Assembly (NCBI RefSeq): GCF_900142295.1
Contig: NZ_FSRL01000002.1
Span: 310,001 to 374,000, forward strand
From: Vannielia litorea
Lineage (GTDB): Bacteria > Pseudomonadota > Alphaproteobacteria > Rhodobacterales > Rhodobacteraceae
DNA length: 64,000 nucleotides
Reading direction: 5' to 3'
Under the pieces are notes generated by a model, which saw only the letters and a program-made list of their open reading frames with translations, did no database searches and was not told where the DNA came from. Made by a program: the position numbers and the translations under genes. Below, in pieces: positions 9,168 through 18,179 of this stretch. Each line of letters starts with the position of its first letter. The stretch's first letter is position 1.

Positions 9168-9623
9168 ATGAGCCTGATAGTCACCCGTGGCGACCCGCGC
9201 CACCCCGATGCCACCGACCTGCTGGAACAGAGCCAGGCGCTGATGCGGCGGCTGTTTCCGCCGGAAGACAACTTCTTTCTCGATATCGACGCGCTTTGCG
9301 GCGGCGACATCCGGTTTTTCGTGGCCGAGGAGGAGGGGCGCATTCTTGGGGTGGGGGCCCTGGCGCTGCGCGAGGGCTACGGCGAGGTGAAGTCGATGTT
9401 CACCCACGAAGCGGCGCGGGGCCGCGGGATTGCGGCGATGCTCCTGTCCGAGATCGAGCGCGAGGCGCGGCGGGAGGGCTACACCCTGCTGCGGCTGGAG
9501 ACCGGAAACACGCTCGAGGCGGCCCACCGGGTCTATGCCAAGGCAGGCTTTGTCCTGCGCGGGGCCTTTGGCGACTACCCGGAGGCCCCCTCTTCGCTCT
9601 TCATGGAAAAACGGCTCTCATAG
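9168..9623 (+). CDS. GNAT-family N-acetyltransferase
   Basis: 151-residue cytoplasmic acyltransferase. The acetyl-CoA-binding motif A is visible as EAARGRGIAAMLLSEIERE (about residues 85-103), followed by the conserved YAKAGFVLRGAFGDY C-terminal strand. ATG 9168 is preferred over the upstream GTG at 9144 because GGGGAGG lies about 9 bases before it. Substrate is not predictable. The 3' end overlaps by six bases the convergent small flagellar-cluster gene. The GNAT gene is divergent from smc. Confidence 0.88.
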   Translation: MSLIVTRGDPRHPDATDLLEQSQALMRRLFPPEDNFFLDIDALCGGDIRFFVAEEEGRILGVGALALREGYGEVKSMFTHEAARGRGIAAMLLSEIEREARREGYTLLRLETGNTLEAAHRVYAKAGFVLRGAFGDYPEAPSSLFMEKRLS

Positions 9624-9971
9624 TTTCTTCAGCAGCGCCTGGCTGGCCTGCATCTGCCCGAAGGACCGCACGAGCGCCTTGCGGGCCTTGGCCGAGGCAG
9701 CGCGGGCGCGGGCGAGGTCGCGGTTGAGCACGGCCTTGCGGGCCTCGCACCAGCGCAGCCAGACGTTGGTGGCGCGTGCATGGGAGGGGCTGAAGTGGAG
9801 CGGATCGGAGGCATCGGCCATCGCCTGGCGGCGGGCGGTGTCGATCTCCTCGATGGCGGCGGCGAGGCGGGCTTCTGCGGCGAGGCGCTGCCGCAGGGTG
9901 CCCTGACCGGCCATGAAGCGGGCCTCCATCAACCCGGCGAGCTGCCGCATCTGATGCGTCTTCACGCTCAC
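9618..9971 (-). CDS. Small helical protein at the end of the flhA-fliR-flhB operon (FliJ-like candidate)
   Basis: 117-residue protein, predicted almost wholly helical and rich in Ala, Arg, Gln and Leu (for example RQRLAAEARLAAAIEEIDTAR). It has no signal peptide or membrane segment. The start GTG at 9971 overlaps the flhB stop as GTGA, indicating translational coupling with the export gate genes. Its size, coiled-coil character and place in the export operon make a FliJ-type export chaperone or ATPase-stalk role plausible, but no sequence signature proves it. An alternative is an unrelated Rhodobacterales flagellar accessory protein. Confidence 0.7.
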   Translation of the reverse strand: MSVKTHQMRQLAGLMEARFMAGQGTLRQRLAAEARLAAAIEEIDTARRQAMADASDPLHFSPSHARATNVWLRWCEARKAVLNRDLARARAASAKARKALVRSFGQMQASQALLKKL

Positions 9972-11071
9972 GACGGGCGCCTGCGGGCATAGCTCGAACG
10001 GGCCTTGCGGCGCATCGCCTCGGAAAAGCGGATCGCGGCGGCGACCGGCGCGTAGTGATCGGGGCGGATCTCCTCGCCGATCTCGACGGTGGCGTGGAGC
10101 GCGCGCGCGGTCGGCGGATCGCGATGGATCGGCACACCGGCCTCCTGCGCGGCGGCCCGGATGCGGGCGGCCACCGCGTCGACTCCCTTGGCCACGCAGA
10201 CCGGCGCACCGGGGCTGGCGCGGTTCCACTTCAGCGCGACGGCATAGTGCTGCGGGTTGACGATGATGACATCGGCCTTGGGCACCTCGCCCATCATCTG
10301 CGCCGAGGCGATCTCGATCGCCCGCTGGCGGCGGGCCTGGCGCAGGTAGGGGTCGCCCTCGCTGTCCTTGTGCTCGTCCTTCAGCTCCTGGTGGCTCATC
10401 CGGTTCTTGCGCAGGTGCTCGGCCCGCTGCCACATCAGGTCGACCGCCGCGATTGCGGCCATGATGGCGGTCACGATGAGCAGGAAATCGAGGCAGAGCT
10501 GGCCCAGAAGGGCGCCCACCTGTGCCGGCTCCAGCGCAGTGGCCGAGAGGATATGGGGCAGGCGGCGGTCGAGGTAGGCAAAGAGCACGACCGAGATGAT
10601 GGCGAGCTTGACGAAGCTCTTGAAGAACTCGAAGAGCCCGCCCCGCCCGAACTTGTTTTTTGCGTTCGACAGCAGCGAGATGCGGCTGAGCTTGAACTGC
10701 AGCTTCTCGGGCGCGAAGGTCACGGCCCGCTGCGCCACCAGCGAGGCCAGGCAAGCGACGGCTGGGACCAGGAACCAGGGCGCGACGGCCCCGGCCACCT
10801 TGATCATCAGCCCGCCGGAGAGGGTGGCGAAGCCCGGGCCTGTCATCAGCGGGGCCAGCCTGTCGGCCTGGGCGAGGAGCTGGCTGCCGATGGCGCCCAG
10901 GCTGCCGAGGCTGGCGGTGCCGGCGGTGAGCGCGGCCAGCAGCAACCCGCCGTAGGCGGTGGCGGTGGTCACATCGGTCGAGCGCGGGACCTCGCCTTTC
11001 TTGCGGGCGTCGTCGAGCCGCTTTTGCGTGGCTTCGTGCTGCTTGTCGGAGTCGTCGTCCTGCCCGGCCAT
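9968..11071 (-). CDS. flhB: Flagellar export gate / substrate-specificity protein FlhB
   Basis: 367-residue inner-membrane protein of the flagellar type III export gate that switches export from rod/hook to filament substrates. A hydrophilic N-terminus with the family motif ATQKRLDDARKKGEVPRS (about 14-31) precedes four membrane segments, then the cytoplasmic domain. The self-cleavage motif, normally NPTH, reads NPQH (residues 272-275, bases 10247-10258), in VIIVNPQHYAVALKW. The Asn-Pro scissile bond and the His are kept. It follows fliR by 3 bases and overlaps the next gene by 4 bases. Confidence 0.95.
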   Translation of the reverse strand: MAGQDDDSDKQHEATQKRLDDARKKGEVPRSTDVTTATAYGGLLLAALTAGTASLGSLGAIGSQLLAQADRLAPLMTGPGFATLSGGLMIKVAGAVAPWFLVPAVACLASLVAQRAVTFAPEKLQFKLSRISLLSNAKNKFGRGGLFEFFKSFVKLAIISVVLFAYLDRRLPHILSATALEPAQVGALLGQLCLDFLLIVTAIMAAIAAVDLMWQRAEHLRKNRMSHQELKDEHKDSEGDPYLRQARRQRAIEIASAQMMGEVPKADVIIVNPQHYAVALKWNRASPGAPVCVAKGVDAVAARIRAAAQEAGVPIHRDPPTARALHATVEIGEEIRPDHYAPVAAAIRFSEAMRRKARSSYARRRPS

Positions 11072-11074
11072 GCC

Positions 11075-11845
11075 TCAACCTCCGAAGGGCAGGGCGAGGT
11101 AGGCCTGCAGCGCGTCGCGCCAGAGGGCGAGCAGCCAGGGCGTGGCGAAGAACAGCAGGATCAGCCCGCCCGCGGTGATGGCGGGCGCACCGACGAAGGC
11201 CACCATGAGCTGGGGCATGGCGCGGTTTATGACGCCGAGCGCGATGTTGTAGATCAGCGCGGCGATGATGAAGGGCGAGGCCAGCGAGAAGGCCAGTCCG
11301 AAGGCGGCCGAGATGCGCGCCACGCCCCAGTCCATCGCCTCGGCCGCGCCGATCACCGCGCCGACGGGCAGCACGTCGTAGCTTGCGACGAAGGCCAGGG
11401 CGACCTGCAGATGGAGGCCCGAGAGCGCGGCGAGGGCGAGGCCGGAGACCACCAGCAGGTGGCCGATCGCCGGCTGCGGGTCGACATCGGGCGAGGCGCC
11501 GAAGATCTGGGCCAGCGAGGTGGATTGCGCCGCCATCGAACCCGCGATCTGCAGGACGTAGACAAACAGCCTGAGCCCGAAGCCGAAGGCCAGGCCGATG
11601 GCGGTTTCGCTGAGCAGGGTCAGCGACAGGGCGATCTCGGTGAGGCTCGCGGCGGGCGGCACCGCGACCATCGGCGCGACAATCGCGGTAAAGGCGATGG
11701 CGGCGCCGAGGCGGATGCGCGCGGGCACCCCCTGTTCGCCGAAGGCCGGCAGCATCGCCATGGCCGCGCCCACGCGCAGGAAGACGGTGAAGCCGGCCAG
11801 AAGGGCGGCCTGGCTGAGGCCGAGCAGCTCGGCGAGGCTCTCCAT
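11075..11845 (-). CDS. fliR: Flagellar export gate protein FliR
   Basis: 256-residue polytopic membrane component of the export gate core (FliP-FliQ-FliR). About six hydrophobic segments are visible, with family stretches GFTVFLRVGAAMAMLPAFGE near the start and INRAMPQLMVAFVGAPA near the end. ATG 11845 (MESLAELLGL) is preferred over the frame's far upstream extension, which overlaps flhA. It follows flhA by 13 bases and precedes flhB by 3. fliP is in the fliF operon at 22.3 kb; fliQ is not in the window. Confidence 0.94.
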   Translation of the reverse strand: MESLAELLGLSQAALLAGFTVFLRVGAAMAMLPAFGEQGVPARIRLGAAIAFTAIVAPMVAVPPAASLTEIALSLTLLSETAIGLAFGFGLRLFVYVLQIAGSMAAQSTSLAQIFGASPDVDPQPAIGHLLVVSGLALAALSGLHLQVALAFVASYDVLPVGAVIGAAEAMDWGVARISAAFGLAFSLASPFIIAALIYNIALGVINRAMPQLMVAFVGAPAITAGGLILLFFATPWLLALWRDALQAYLALPFGG

Positions 11846-11858
11846 CACGCGAGCCCGG

Positions 11859-13943
11859 TCATGCGGCGATGACGCCGAGCAGGGCCGGACGGGCATCCAT
11901 CCCGATCTCCTCGAAGGAGAGCACCGGCGCGCCGATGCCCTTGGCGGTGAGCACGGTCTTGAGAAAGCGGCGGCGGCGCGAGGTGGTGACCAGCGCCGGC
12001 GACACGCCGCTCTCGGCCGCGCGCGCGAGTTTTTCGGATACGCCGTTGGCCAGCTTCGAGAAGGAGTCCGGCGGCAGGGCGATATCCTCGGTGCCATTGC
12101 CGCCGTCGACCTGGTGGGCCAGGAACCTTTCCTCCCACTCCGGCGCGAGCTGCAGGAGGGGCAGGGTGCCATCTTCGCGCCGAAGCTCGGAGACAAGCTG
12201 GAAGCCGAGGCGTTGACGCACATGCTCGCAGATCGCCTCGGGCGCGGAATAGGTCCCGCGGGCCTCCGAGATCGCCTCGAGGATGAGCGGCAGGTTGCGG
12301 ACCGAGACCTGCTCGTCGAGCAGCAGCCGCAGGACCGCGAGCAGCAGCTCGATGGGCACCTTGTCGGGCACCAGCTCGTCGATCAGCCGCCGGTTGGCCT
12401 CGGCGCGGACCGGGTCGGAGAGGTTGGACAGTTCCTCGAGCAGGCGGCGCAGGGCCTTCAGGGTGAGCAGCCGGGCGAAGTTGCGCTTGAGCACCTCGAG
12501 CAGGTGGGTGGCCAGCACCTCGGCGGGCGTCACCACGGTGGAGCCCTGGAGCGCGGCCTCCTCGCGCGCGGTCTCCGGGATCCAGCGGGCCGGCGCGCCG
12601 TAGACCGGCTCCCTGCAGTCCTCGCCGGGTGGCAGCAGCTCGGGCAGGTCGCCCACCAGCGCCAGCACCCGCTCGGGGTGCAGCACGTTGGTGGCCTGCA
12701 CGACGCCGTGGATGCGGATGGCGTAGGAGTCCGACTTCAGGGCGGCGTTGTCGGTCAGCCGGATCTCGGGCAGGATCAGCCCGTAGGAAGCCGCGACATG
12801 GGCGCGCATGTTCTCGATCCGGGCGTCCAGCCCGGTGGCCGGGTCCAGCACCATGGCCACCAGGTCAGGCGCGAATTCGACGTGGATATCGTCGAGATCG
12901 AGCATGTCGCCGATCGACTTGCGGCTGGGCTTGGCGGCCTCGGGGGCAGGCTGGGCGGCGGCGAGGGCCTCGGCCTTCAGCACCTTCTGCCGCCGCCATG
13001 CGAAGAGCGCGAGCGTGCCGGCCCCGGCGAAGAAGGGCAGCATCGGCAGGCCGGGCACCAGCCCGAAGAGCGCCATCAGCAAGGCCACCGTGGCGATGGC
13101 GGCCGGGTGGCGGCCGAGCTGGCCGACGAGGGCAAGGTCGGTTGCCCCCTTCTCGCCGCCTCGGGCCAGAAGCAGGGCAGAGGCGATGGAGATGATGACC
13201 GCCGGAATCTGGGTGACCAGCCCGTCGCCCACGGTGAGGATCGCGTAGGTCTCGAAGGCCTGGCCCAGCGGCAGCCCGTGCACGGCCGCCCCCATGATGA
13301 GGCCCATGACGAGGTTCAGCAGGGTGATGAGCAGCCCCGCCACGGCATCGCCCTTCACGAATTTCGAGGCACCGTCGAGCGAGCCGAAAAAGGTGGTTTC
13401 GGCCTGCTCGCGCTCGCGCCGGGCGCGCGCCTCGGCATGGTCGATGGCGCCCGCCGACATGTCGCTGTCGATGGCGAGCTGCTTGCCCGGCATGCCGTCG
13501 AGCGCGAATCGGGCGCCGACCTCGGCCATGCGTGCAGCGCCCTTGGTGATGACCATGAAGTTCACGATCATCAGCACGCCGAAGACCACCAGCCCGAGAA
13601 ACACCGAGCCGCCCATGACGAACATGGCGAAGCCCTCGATCACCGTGCCCGCGGCCCGGGTGCCGGTGTGGCCCTCGCCGATGATCAGCTTGGTCGAGCT
13701 GACGTTGAGCGAAAGCCGCAGCATGAGGGAGGCGAGAAGGATGGTGGGAAAGGACGAAAAATCGAGCGGGCGTTCGATGAAGAGCGTGACGGTGAAGATC
13801 AGGATCGCGAGCGCGAAGGATCCGGCAAGGCCGGCATCGAGCACCCAGGACGGCATCGGCAGGATCATCATGGTGATGATGCCCATCAGCGCGAGCGCCA
13901 GAAGGATCGTGGGCCGGAACAGGTCGACCTTGCCGAGCATCAT
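11859..13943 (-). CDS. flhA: Flagellar export gate protein FlhA
   Basis: 694-residue major export-gate protein that couples proton flow and substrate docking. The N-terminal half has about eight membrane segments and the FHIPEP-family signature region (LASLMLRLSLNVSSTKLII, about residues 70-90, and the loop IDSDMSAGAIDHAEARARR). The C-terminal 330 residues form the cytoplasmic docking domain. An ATG doublet at 13943/13940 leaves a one-residue uncertainty. The gene follows the lytic-transglycosylase-like gene by 3 bases and leads into fliR and flhB. Confidence 0.96.
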   Translation of the reverse strand: MMLGKVDLFRPTILLALALMGIITMMILPMPSWVLDAGLAGSFALAILIFTVTLFIERPLDFSSFPTILLASLMLRLSLNVSSTKLIIGEGHTGTRAAGTVIEGFAMFVMGGSVFLGLVVFGVLMIVNFMVITKGAARMAEVGARFALDGMPGKQLAIDSDMSAGAIDHAEARARREREQAETTFFGSLDGASKFVKGDAVAGLLITLLNLVMGLIMGAAVHGLPLGQAFETYAILTVGDGLVTQIPAVIISIASALLLARGGEKGATDLALVGQLGRHPAAIATVALLMALFGLVPGLPMLPFFAGAGTLALFAWRRQKVLKAEALAAAQPAPEAAKPSRKSIGDMLDLDDIHVEFAPDLVAMVLDPATGLDARIENMRAHVAASYGLILPEIRLTDNAALKSDSYAIRIHGVVQATNVLHPERVLALVGDLPELLPPGEDCREPVYGAPARWIPETAREEAALQGSTVVTPAEVLATHLLEVLKRNFARLLTLKALRRLLEELSNLSDPVRAEANRRLIDELVPDKVPIELLLAVLRLLLDEQVSVRNLPLILEAISEARGTYSAPEAICEHVRQRLGFQLVSELRREDGTLPLLQLAPEWEERFLAHQVDGGNGTEDIALPPDSFSKLANGVSEKLARAAESGVSPALVTTSRRRRFLKTVLTAKGIGAPVLSFEEIGMDARPALLGVIAA

Positions 13944-13946
13944 GGA

Positions 13947-14657
13947 TCAGAGACCGTCCGCCGGGGTGAAGAGGCTTGCACCGGGGCTGCCGGAGCCGGT
14001 GGGCACCAGCGACCCGAGCACCCGGGTTTCGCCGCTGTCCTGCAGGAGCGGATAGGTGTTGAGCCGGGGGCGGTCGTCCTCGGGGCCAGTGGCGGCCGCG
14101 TGACCCGCGACCTCGAAGTCTCCTTGGCGAGCAGCGTCGCGGTGGCGGTAGAAGGTGGCGAGCCAGGGCTCGGACTCCGCCTCCCCGAGACCTTGCAGGG
14201 CTGCCGCCGCATAGCCCCAGCCACCGGTCTCCGCGTGCAGCCCCAGGAGCAGGGCCGCGGCGAACTCGGCGTTGATCCGCGGCGTGAGCATGTCTTCCAG
14301 CGAGGCGAACCGGGTCCCGTACCTGGCGTAATCGACCTGGAAGCAGCCGAGGCCGAGGGCCGGCTCGCCCCGCTTGATCTGCTGGTAGGCATAGGCGCGG
14401 GCATCGTCGGCGGTTTCGAACCAGACCCGCTCGCCCCCGGCGCCGATGGTCCAGGGCCAGGGCACGAGACCCTCCTCGCTCTTGCGGCCGCTGACCGTGA
14501 GCATGATCGCCCGGAGCACCGAGAGCGGAACACCCGTCGAGGCCGAGGCCTCGCGTGCCGCCGCCTCGCAGAGCTCGGGTCGGGAGGGTTGGGCAAGGGC
14601 CGGCAAGGAGAGAAGGGCCAGCGCGAGGGCGGCGAGCAGAACGAAGAGCCGCCGCAT
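13947..14657 (-). CDS. Periplasmic lytic-transglycosylase-like protein of the flagellar cluster, catalytic Glu apparently replaced
   Basis: 236-residue exported protein, starting MRRLFVLLAALALALLSLPALAQ, a clear signal peptide. That start is preferred to an upstream in-frame ATG at 14750, which would bury the signal. The mature part matches the SLT-type lysozyme fold: VPLSVLRAIMLTVSGR, PWPWTIGAGGERVWFE, then GLGCFQVDYARYGTRF and SLEDMLTPRINAEFAA. Rod-penetrating transglycosylases of this kind replace the FlgJ muramidase in Rhodobacter-type flagella. In the family the helix normally reads LTE(S/T)GR with Glu catalytic; here it reads LTVSGR (Val55, bases 14493-14495). It lies 3 bases before flhA. 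Confidence 0.85.
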   Translation of the reverse strand: MRRLFVLLAALALALLSLPALAQPSRPELCEAAAREASASTGVPLSVLRAIMLTVSGRKSEEGLVPWPWTIGAGGERVWFETADDARAYAYQQIKRGEPALGLGCFQVDYARYGTRFASLEDMLTPRINAEFAAALLLGLHAETGGWGYAAAALQGLGEAESEPWLATFYRHRDAARQGDFEVAGHAAATGPEDDRPRLNTYPLLQDSGETRVLGSLVPTGSGSPGASLFTPADGL

Positions 14658-14803
14658 CGACCGGCTGGCGAAGGGGCGGACGTGCGGGGGGGTGGACAGC
14701 CCGCGCGGTGCAACGCTCGGGCCGCCTTCCGGCGGAGTAAGGAGGGTCATGTGAGATCGCAGTTCTGGCTGATCAAGATTAGGATCAGGCTAGGGCAACG
14801 CGG

Positions 14804-14819
14804 TTACCACGAGGTTTAC
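14804..14819. promoter_or_regulatory. Degenerate CtrA-like box upstream of the flhA operon
   Basis: TTAC-CACGAGG-TTTA-C fits TTAA-N7-TTAA-C with one mismatch in each half. It lies about 150 bases before the lytic-transglycosylase start and in the only sizeable gap upstream of that operon. It is weaker than the boxes at 19725 and 28277. Confidence 0.35.
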
Positions 14820-14823
14820 AGCC

Positions 14824-17226
14824 TCAGGCTCCTGGCGAAGTTTCCGCGCGGTCCAACGCAGGGGTGACGGCCCCCGTGGCGGTGGATTTCTCTTCGAGCA
14901 GGGTTTCGATGGCGCCGCGGCGCTGGCGGATCTGCTCAAGAAGCTCCTGCGCGCCCGAGAGACTGGGGCGGCCGGGCGCGATGGGCGCCGTCTCGGGGCG
15001 CGTGGCCTCGGTGAAGCCGGCCTCGCTCTCGCTCCCCGATTCGCGGATCGCCTCGGCATCGCCGCTGGCCCAGGCGGCCCGGCGCGCGGCCTCCTCGTCG
15101 CCCGCCACGCGGCTGAGCGTATGGGCGCGGGCGTGTTCGCCCAGCCGGGCCAGCAGCTCGCCCCGCAGCGCATCGCTCTCGGCGCCCTGGAGCCCGGCAA
15201 GCGAGGCCAGCGCCCGCTCATTCCGGCCGAGTGCCATGAGGGCGCGCACGCGCATGAGGCGATACTCGGGCTCCCGCGGCAGGCTCTCGGACTGCGCAAG
15301 GGCCTGATCGGGAAACCCCAGGGACAGCAGGCGCGACGCGAGGGCGAAGGCGGCGGGCGCGCTCACCTCGGCCCCGAGACCGGCCCGCGCCGGGTCGAAC
15401 ATGCTGCGCAGGAAGACCGCGTCGGAGGCATTGCGCGCAAGCAGCAGGGCGGTCTCGGACAGTGCGGCCTGGCGCGGATCGGAAGTGACCTCGGAGGCGA
15501 TGGTCGCGGCCTCATCGAGCTTGGCGAAGGCCTCGGCAAAGGCGCCGTCCCGCGCGAGCGCCGGGGCGAGCCCGACCATGAGGGTGCGGGCCAGCGCGGT
15601 GCCGCGATGCTCGAAGATCAGGGCTTCGGCGTGGGCAATGCGGTCGGGCGGCAGGGGGCGTTGCGCGGCGTTGGCGAGGCGGATCAGCTCGACGAGCGCC
15701 TCGGGCGCCTCGGCCCGGTTGGTCTCGGCCACGCCCTCGAGAATCGCCTCGGCGGCGCGCGTGCTCTCGCCGGACGGGCTGCCGTGGCCGCCCGCTGCCA
15801 CGTCGCCGCGCTCGGCGAGGGCGGCCTGAAGCATCTGGAACCCGGTGCCATGCGCCCCGTCGGCGCGCGAGAGGGCATCGCGGAGGGTGGCCGCCAGTTC
15901 CTCGTGGCCGCGCGAAAGCAGGCGCTGGGCAAGGCGCGGCACCAGAAGCTGGCGCAGGTGAAGCGGCAGGTCCGACGCGGTGGCGGCGATGTCGCGCTCG
16001 GTCTGCGGGGCAATGGCGGCGGGGACCGGCCCGACCAGCAGCGCCCAGAAGCTGGCCTGCCCGGGGCACCCCATCTGGCCGGTCAACCCCTGCCCGGCAA
16101 GACCGGGCATGTCATCGACGCCGGCGGCGAGGGCGAGGTAGAGCGGCGCGAGATCGGAGGAGGCGAGATACCCCTCGACCACCTGCCGCGCCTCGGCCCC
16201 GAAGCCGAGGTAGAGATAGACCCGCGCGAGCGCCTCGGCGGCCTGGCTGCTCGGGGCGTCGAACTCCTGCAGCAGGGCCTGACGCGCGGCCGAGATCATG
16301 TCATGCGGGGCGGTCTCCGGCTCGGAGATGAGGAAATCGAAGTGCCGCGGGTCCAGGCAGGCCCCGCGGGCATCCTCGGGCGGCGGCGCGGCGTCGGGCG
16401 CGGCGCGGTCGACGCCGGTGATTGCATCCACGTTCTCGCCGGGGTGATTGCTCGGCGGCGTGCTGGCGTCGGGCTGGGCAACCTCTCCCTCGATGCCGCC
16501 ATACCGGGGGTTTGGCTCGACCATGCCTTGCGCACCGGCGCGGGCCAGCTGCTTGAGCAGTTCGGCCTCGATCTCCGCGATGCGCCGCCGCTCGGCCGCC
16601 TCCCTGAACGGGTCGGTCACCGGCGCCTCGCCACCGTCCGGTTGCCGGGGCTGCGGTGGCTCGGCCGCGCGGACCCGGGCGCCGGGCAGGGTGATCTGCC
16701 GGTCATAGCGCCGCCTCAAGGCATCGGAGTGGAGCGGGGGAAGAGCGCCCTCGGCAAGCTCGGTGCCAGGGGCTGCGGGTGGCCTTGCCGCAGAGGGCTC
16801 CGGCGCGGGCACGGACGGAAAGAGCGCGGTATTGAAACGGTCCGGCACGGGGGGTGGCCCATCGACGATATCGACCACGATGACATTGCGACCCGCCTCG
16901 AAGGCCTTGGCGTGACAGGTGCAATCCGTGGCGATGCGCAACAGGCCGCTTGTCGGGTCATGCTCGAGGTTGCGGATCCGGTCGCGGGGAATCAGATCGA
17001 AGGCGCCGGAGAGGTCGATGGTGATATCGCGACGGTCCAGCTCGAGCCCGAACCCGCCCTCGATGCGACCGACCCGCCACGCGCTCTCGCGCCCCAGAAC
17101 GAGGGCGATCCTGGTGAATCCGACGTGCTCGCCCGACCGGAGACGCACGGTCTCGGCCGGGAGGGCGGCCCCGGTCAGGAGGCCGGCGCAGAGAACCGAG
17201 AGGCGGAGCCACCCTGTCGGGGTCAT
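14824..17226 (-). CDS. Large periplasmic protein with AMIN-like N-terminus and helical repeats, downstream of motA
   Basis: 800 residues with a signal peptide (MTPTGWLRLSVLCAGLLTGAALPAE). Residues about 25-130 are strand-rich (VGFTRIALVLGRES, IDLSGAFDLIPRDRI, NVIVVDIVDG) and look like an AMIN-type envelope-binding domain. A Pro-rich linker (130-270) follows, then about 500 residues of helical, TPR/SEL1-like repeats. ATGA overlap with the motA stop (17223-17226) shows tight coupling to the stator gene, and motE lies just upstream. By analogy with rhizobial MotC and its chaperone MotE, a periplasmic stator-associated role is an attractive inference, but size and domains differ from MotC. Confidence 0.85.
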   Translation of the reverse strand: MTPTGWLRLSVLCAGLLTGAALPAETVRLRSGEHVGFTRIALVLGRESAWRVGRIEGGFGLELDRRDITIDLSGAFDLIPRDRIRNLEHDPTSGLLRIATDCTCHAKAFEAGRNVIVVDIVDGPPPVPDRFNTALFPSVPAPEPSAARPPAAPGTELAEGALPPLHSDALRRRYDRQITLPGARVRAAEPPQPRQPDGGEAPVTDPFREAAERRRIAEIEAELLKQLARAGAQGMVEPNPRYGGIEGEVAQPDASTPPSNHPGENVDAITGVDRAAPDAAPPPEDARGACLDPRHFDFLISEPETAPHDMISAARQALLQEFDAPSSQAAEALARVYLYLGFGAEARQVVEGYLASSDLAPLYLALAAGVDDMPGLAGQGLTGQMGCPGQASFWALLVGPVPAAIAPQTERDIAATASDLPLHLRQLLVPRLAQRLLSRGHEELAATLRDALSRADGAHGTGFQMLQAALAERGDVAAGGHGSPSGESTRAAEAILEGVAETNRAEAPEALVELIRLANAAQRPLPPDRIAHAEALIFEHRGTALARTLMVGLAPALARDGAFAEAFAKLDEAATIASEVTSDPRQAALSETALLLARNASDAVFLRSMFDPARAGLGAEVSAPAAFALASRLLSLGFPDQALAQSESLPREPEYRLMRVRALMALGRNERALASLAGLQGAESDALRGELLARLGEHARAHTLSRVAGDEEAARRAAWASGDAEAIRESGSESEAGFTEATRPETAPIAPGRPSLSGAQELLEQIRQRRGAIETLLEEKSTATGAVTPALDRAETSPGA

Positions 17227-18092
17227 GCGGCCTCCGACTTCAGGTTCTTCAGCGCCTCCTCGAGCTCGGAGAAGCTGGGACGGCTGTGGCCGGGCGTGTT
17301 CTGGCGGCCGACCTCGATGCAGATGTTGGTGGCATGCTGGTGCAGGTTGGCCACCAGCACCTCGCGGATGAGCTGGTAGAAATGCGCGTCTTCCTCGATC
17401 ACGGCCTTCATCTTGGAGGCGAAGGGCCCCACGATGCCGTAGGCGAGGAACACGCCCAGAAACGTGCCCACCAGCGCCCCGCCGATCATCTTGCCGAGGA
17501 TCTCGGGCGGCTGGTCGATGGATCCCATCGTCTTGATCACGCCGAGCACGGCAGCAACGATGCCAAGGGCGGGCAGACCGTCGGCCATGGTCTGCATGGC
17601 GTGGGAGGAATGCATGGCGTGGTGCAATTTGGCAGACATCCGCTTTTCAAGCACCTCCTCCACCTGGTTCGGGTCATCGTAATTCATCGAGGCCGAGCGC
17701 AGGGTATCGCAGATCATCTCGATCGCCTCGCTGTCCGCGAGAATCTTGGGGTAGCGGGAGATGATCGCGCTCTCGGCCGGAGTCTCTATGTGCTCTTCCA
17801 GCGCCACGGGATTTTGCCGGGCGAGCCGGATCAGCTCGAAGAGCAGGCAGAGCAGATCCTTGTAGTCGCTGTGGTCCCAGTGCGGACCCTTGAACACCTT
17901 CTTGATGTCCTTCAGCGTGTGCTTGATCGCGGCCATGTCGTTGGAAATGACGAAGGCCCCGATCGCCGCCCCGCCGATCATCGTCAGCTCGAAGGGCAGC
18001 GACTTCATGATGATGCCCATCTTGCCGCCCGCGGCGAGATAGCCGCCGAAAACCATCACGAAGATGATGATGATGCCGACAATTCCGATCAT
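17223..18092 (-). CDS. motA: Flagellar motor stator protein MotA
   Basis: 289-residue stator subunit that with MotB forms the proton channel driving rotation. Four membrane segments are visible: two near the N-terminus (MIGIVGIIIIFVMVFGGYLA; PFELTMIGGAAIGAFVIS) and two around residues 170-225 (DGLPALGIVAAVLGVIKTMG and GGALVGTFLGVFLAYGIVGP). A large cytoplasmic loop (about 60-165) holds the charged residues contacting FliG. It sits 87 bases downstream of motE and overlaps the following 800-residue protein gene. motB is encoded separately, about 11 kb away at 28.3 kb. Confidence 0.97.
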   Translation of the reverse strand: MIGIVGIIIIFVMVFGGYLAAGGKMGIIMKSLPFELTMIGGAAIGAFVISNDMAAIKHTLKDIKKVFKGPHWDHSDYKDLLCLLFELIRLARQNPVALEEHIETPAESAIISRYPKILADSEAIEMICDTLRSASMNYDDPNQVEEVLEKRMSAKLHHAMHSSHAMQTMADGLPALGIVAAVLGVIKTMGSIDQPPEILGKMIGGALVGTFLGVFLAYGIVGPFASKMKAVIEEDAHFYQLIREVLVANLHQHATNICIEVGRQNTPGHSRPSFSELEEALKNLKSEAA

Positions 18093-18179
18093 GCTCTGCT
18101 TGCCCTTGCGCTGCCTTCCGGGACATTGCCCGCCCTCCTTCTGGCAGACCGCAGTTAATTTTCTCTGATCCGTCGCCGC

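Noticed and set aside
11598..14867. Plus-strand open frame of 1089 codons opposite fliR, flhA and the transglycosylase gene
   Set aside because: Gly/Arg/His-rich shadow spanning three well-identified genes on the minus strand.
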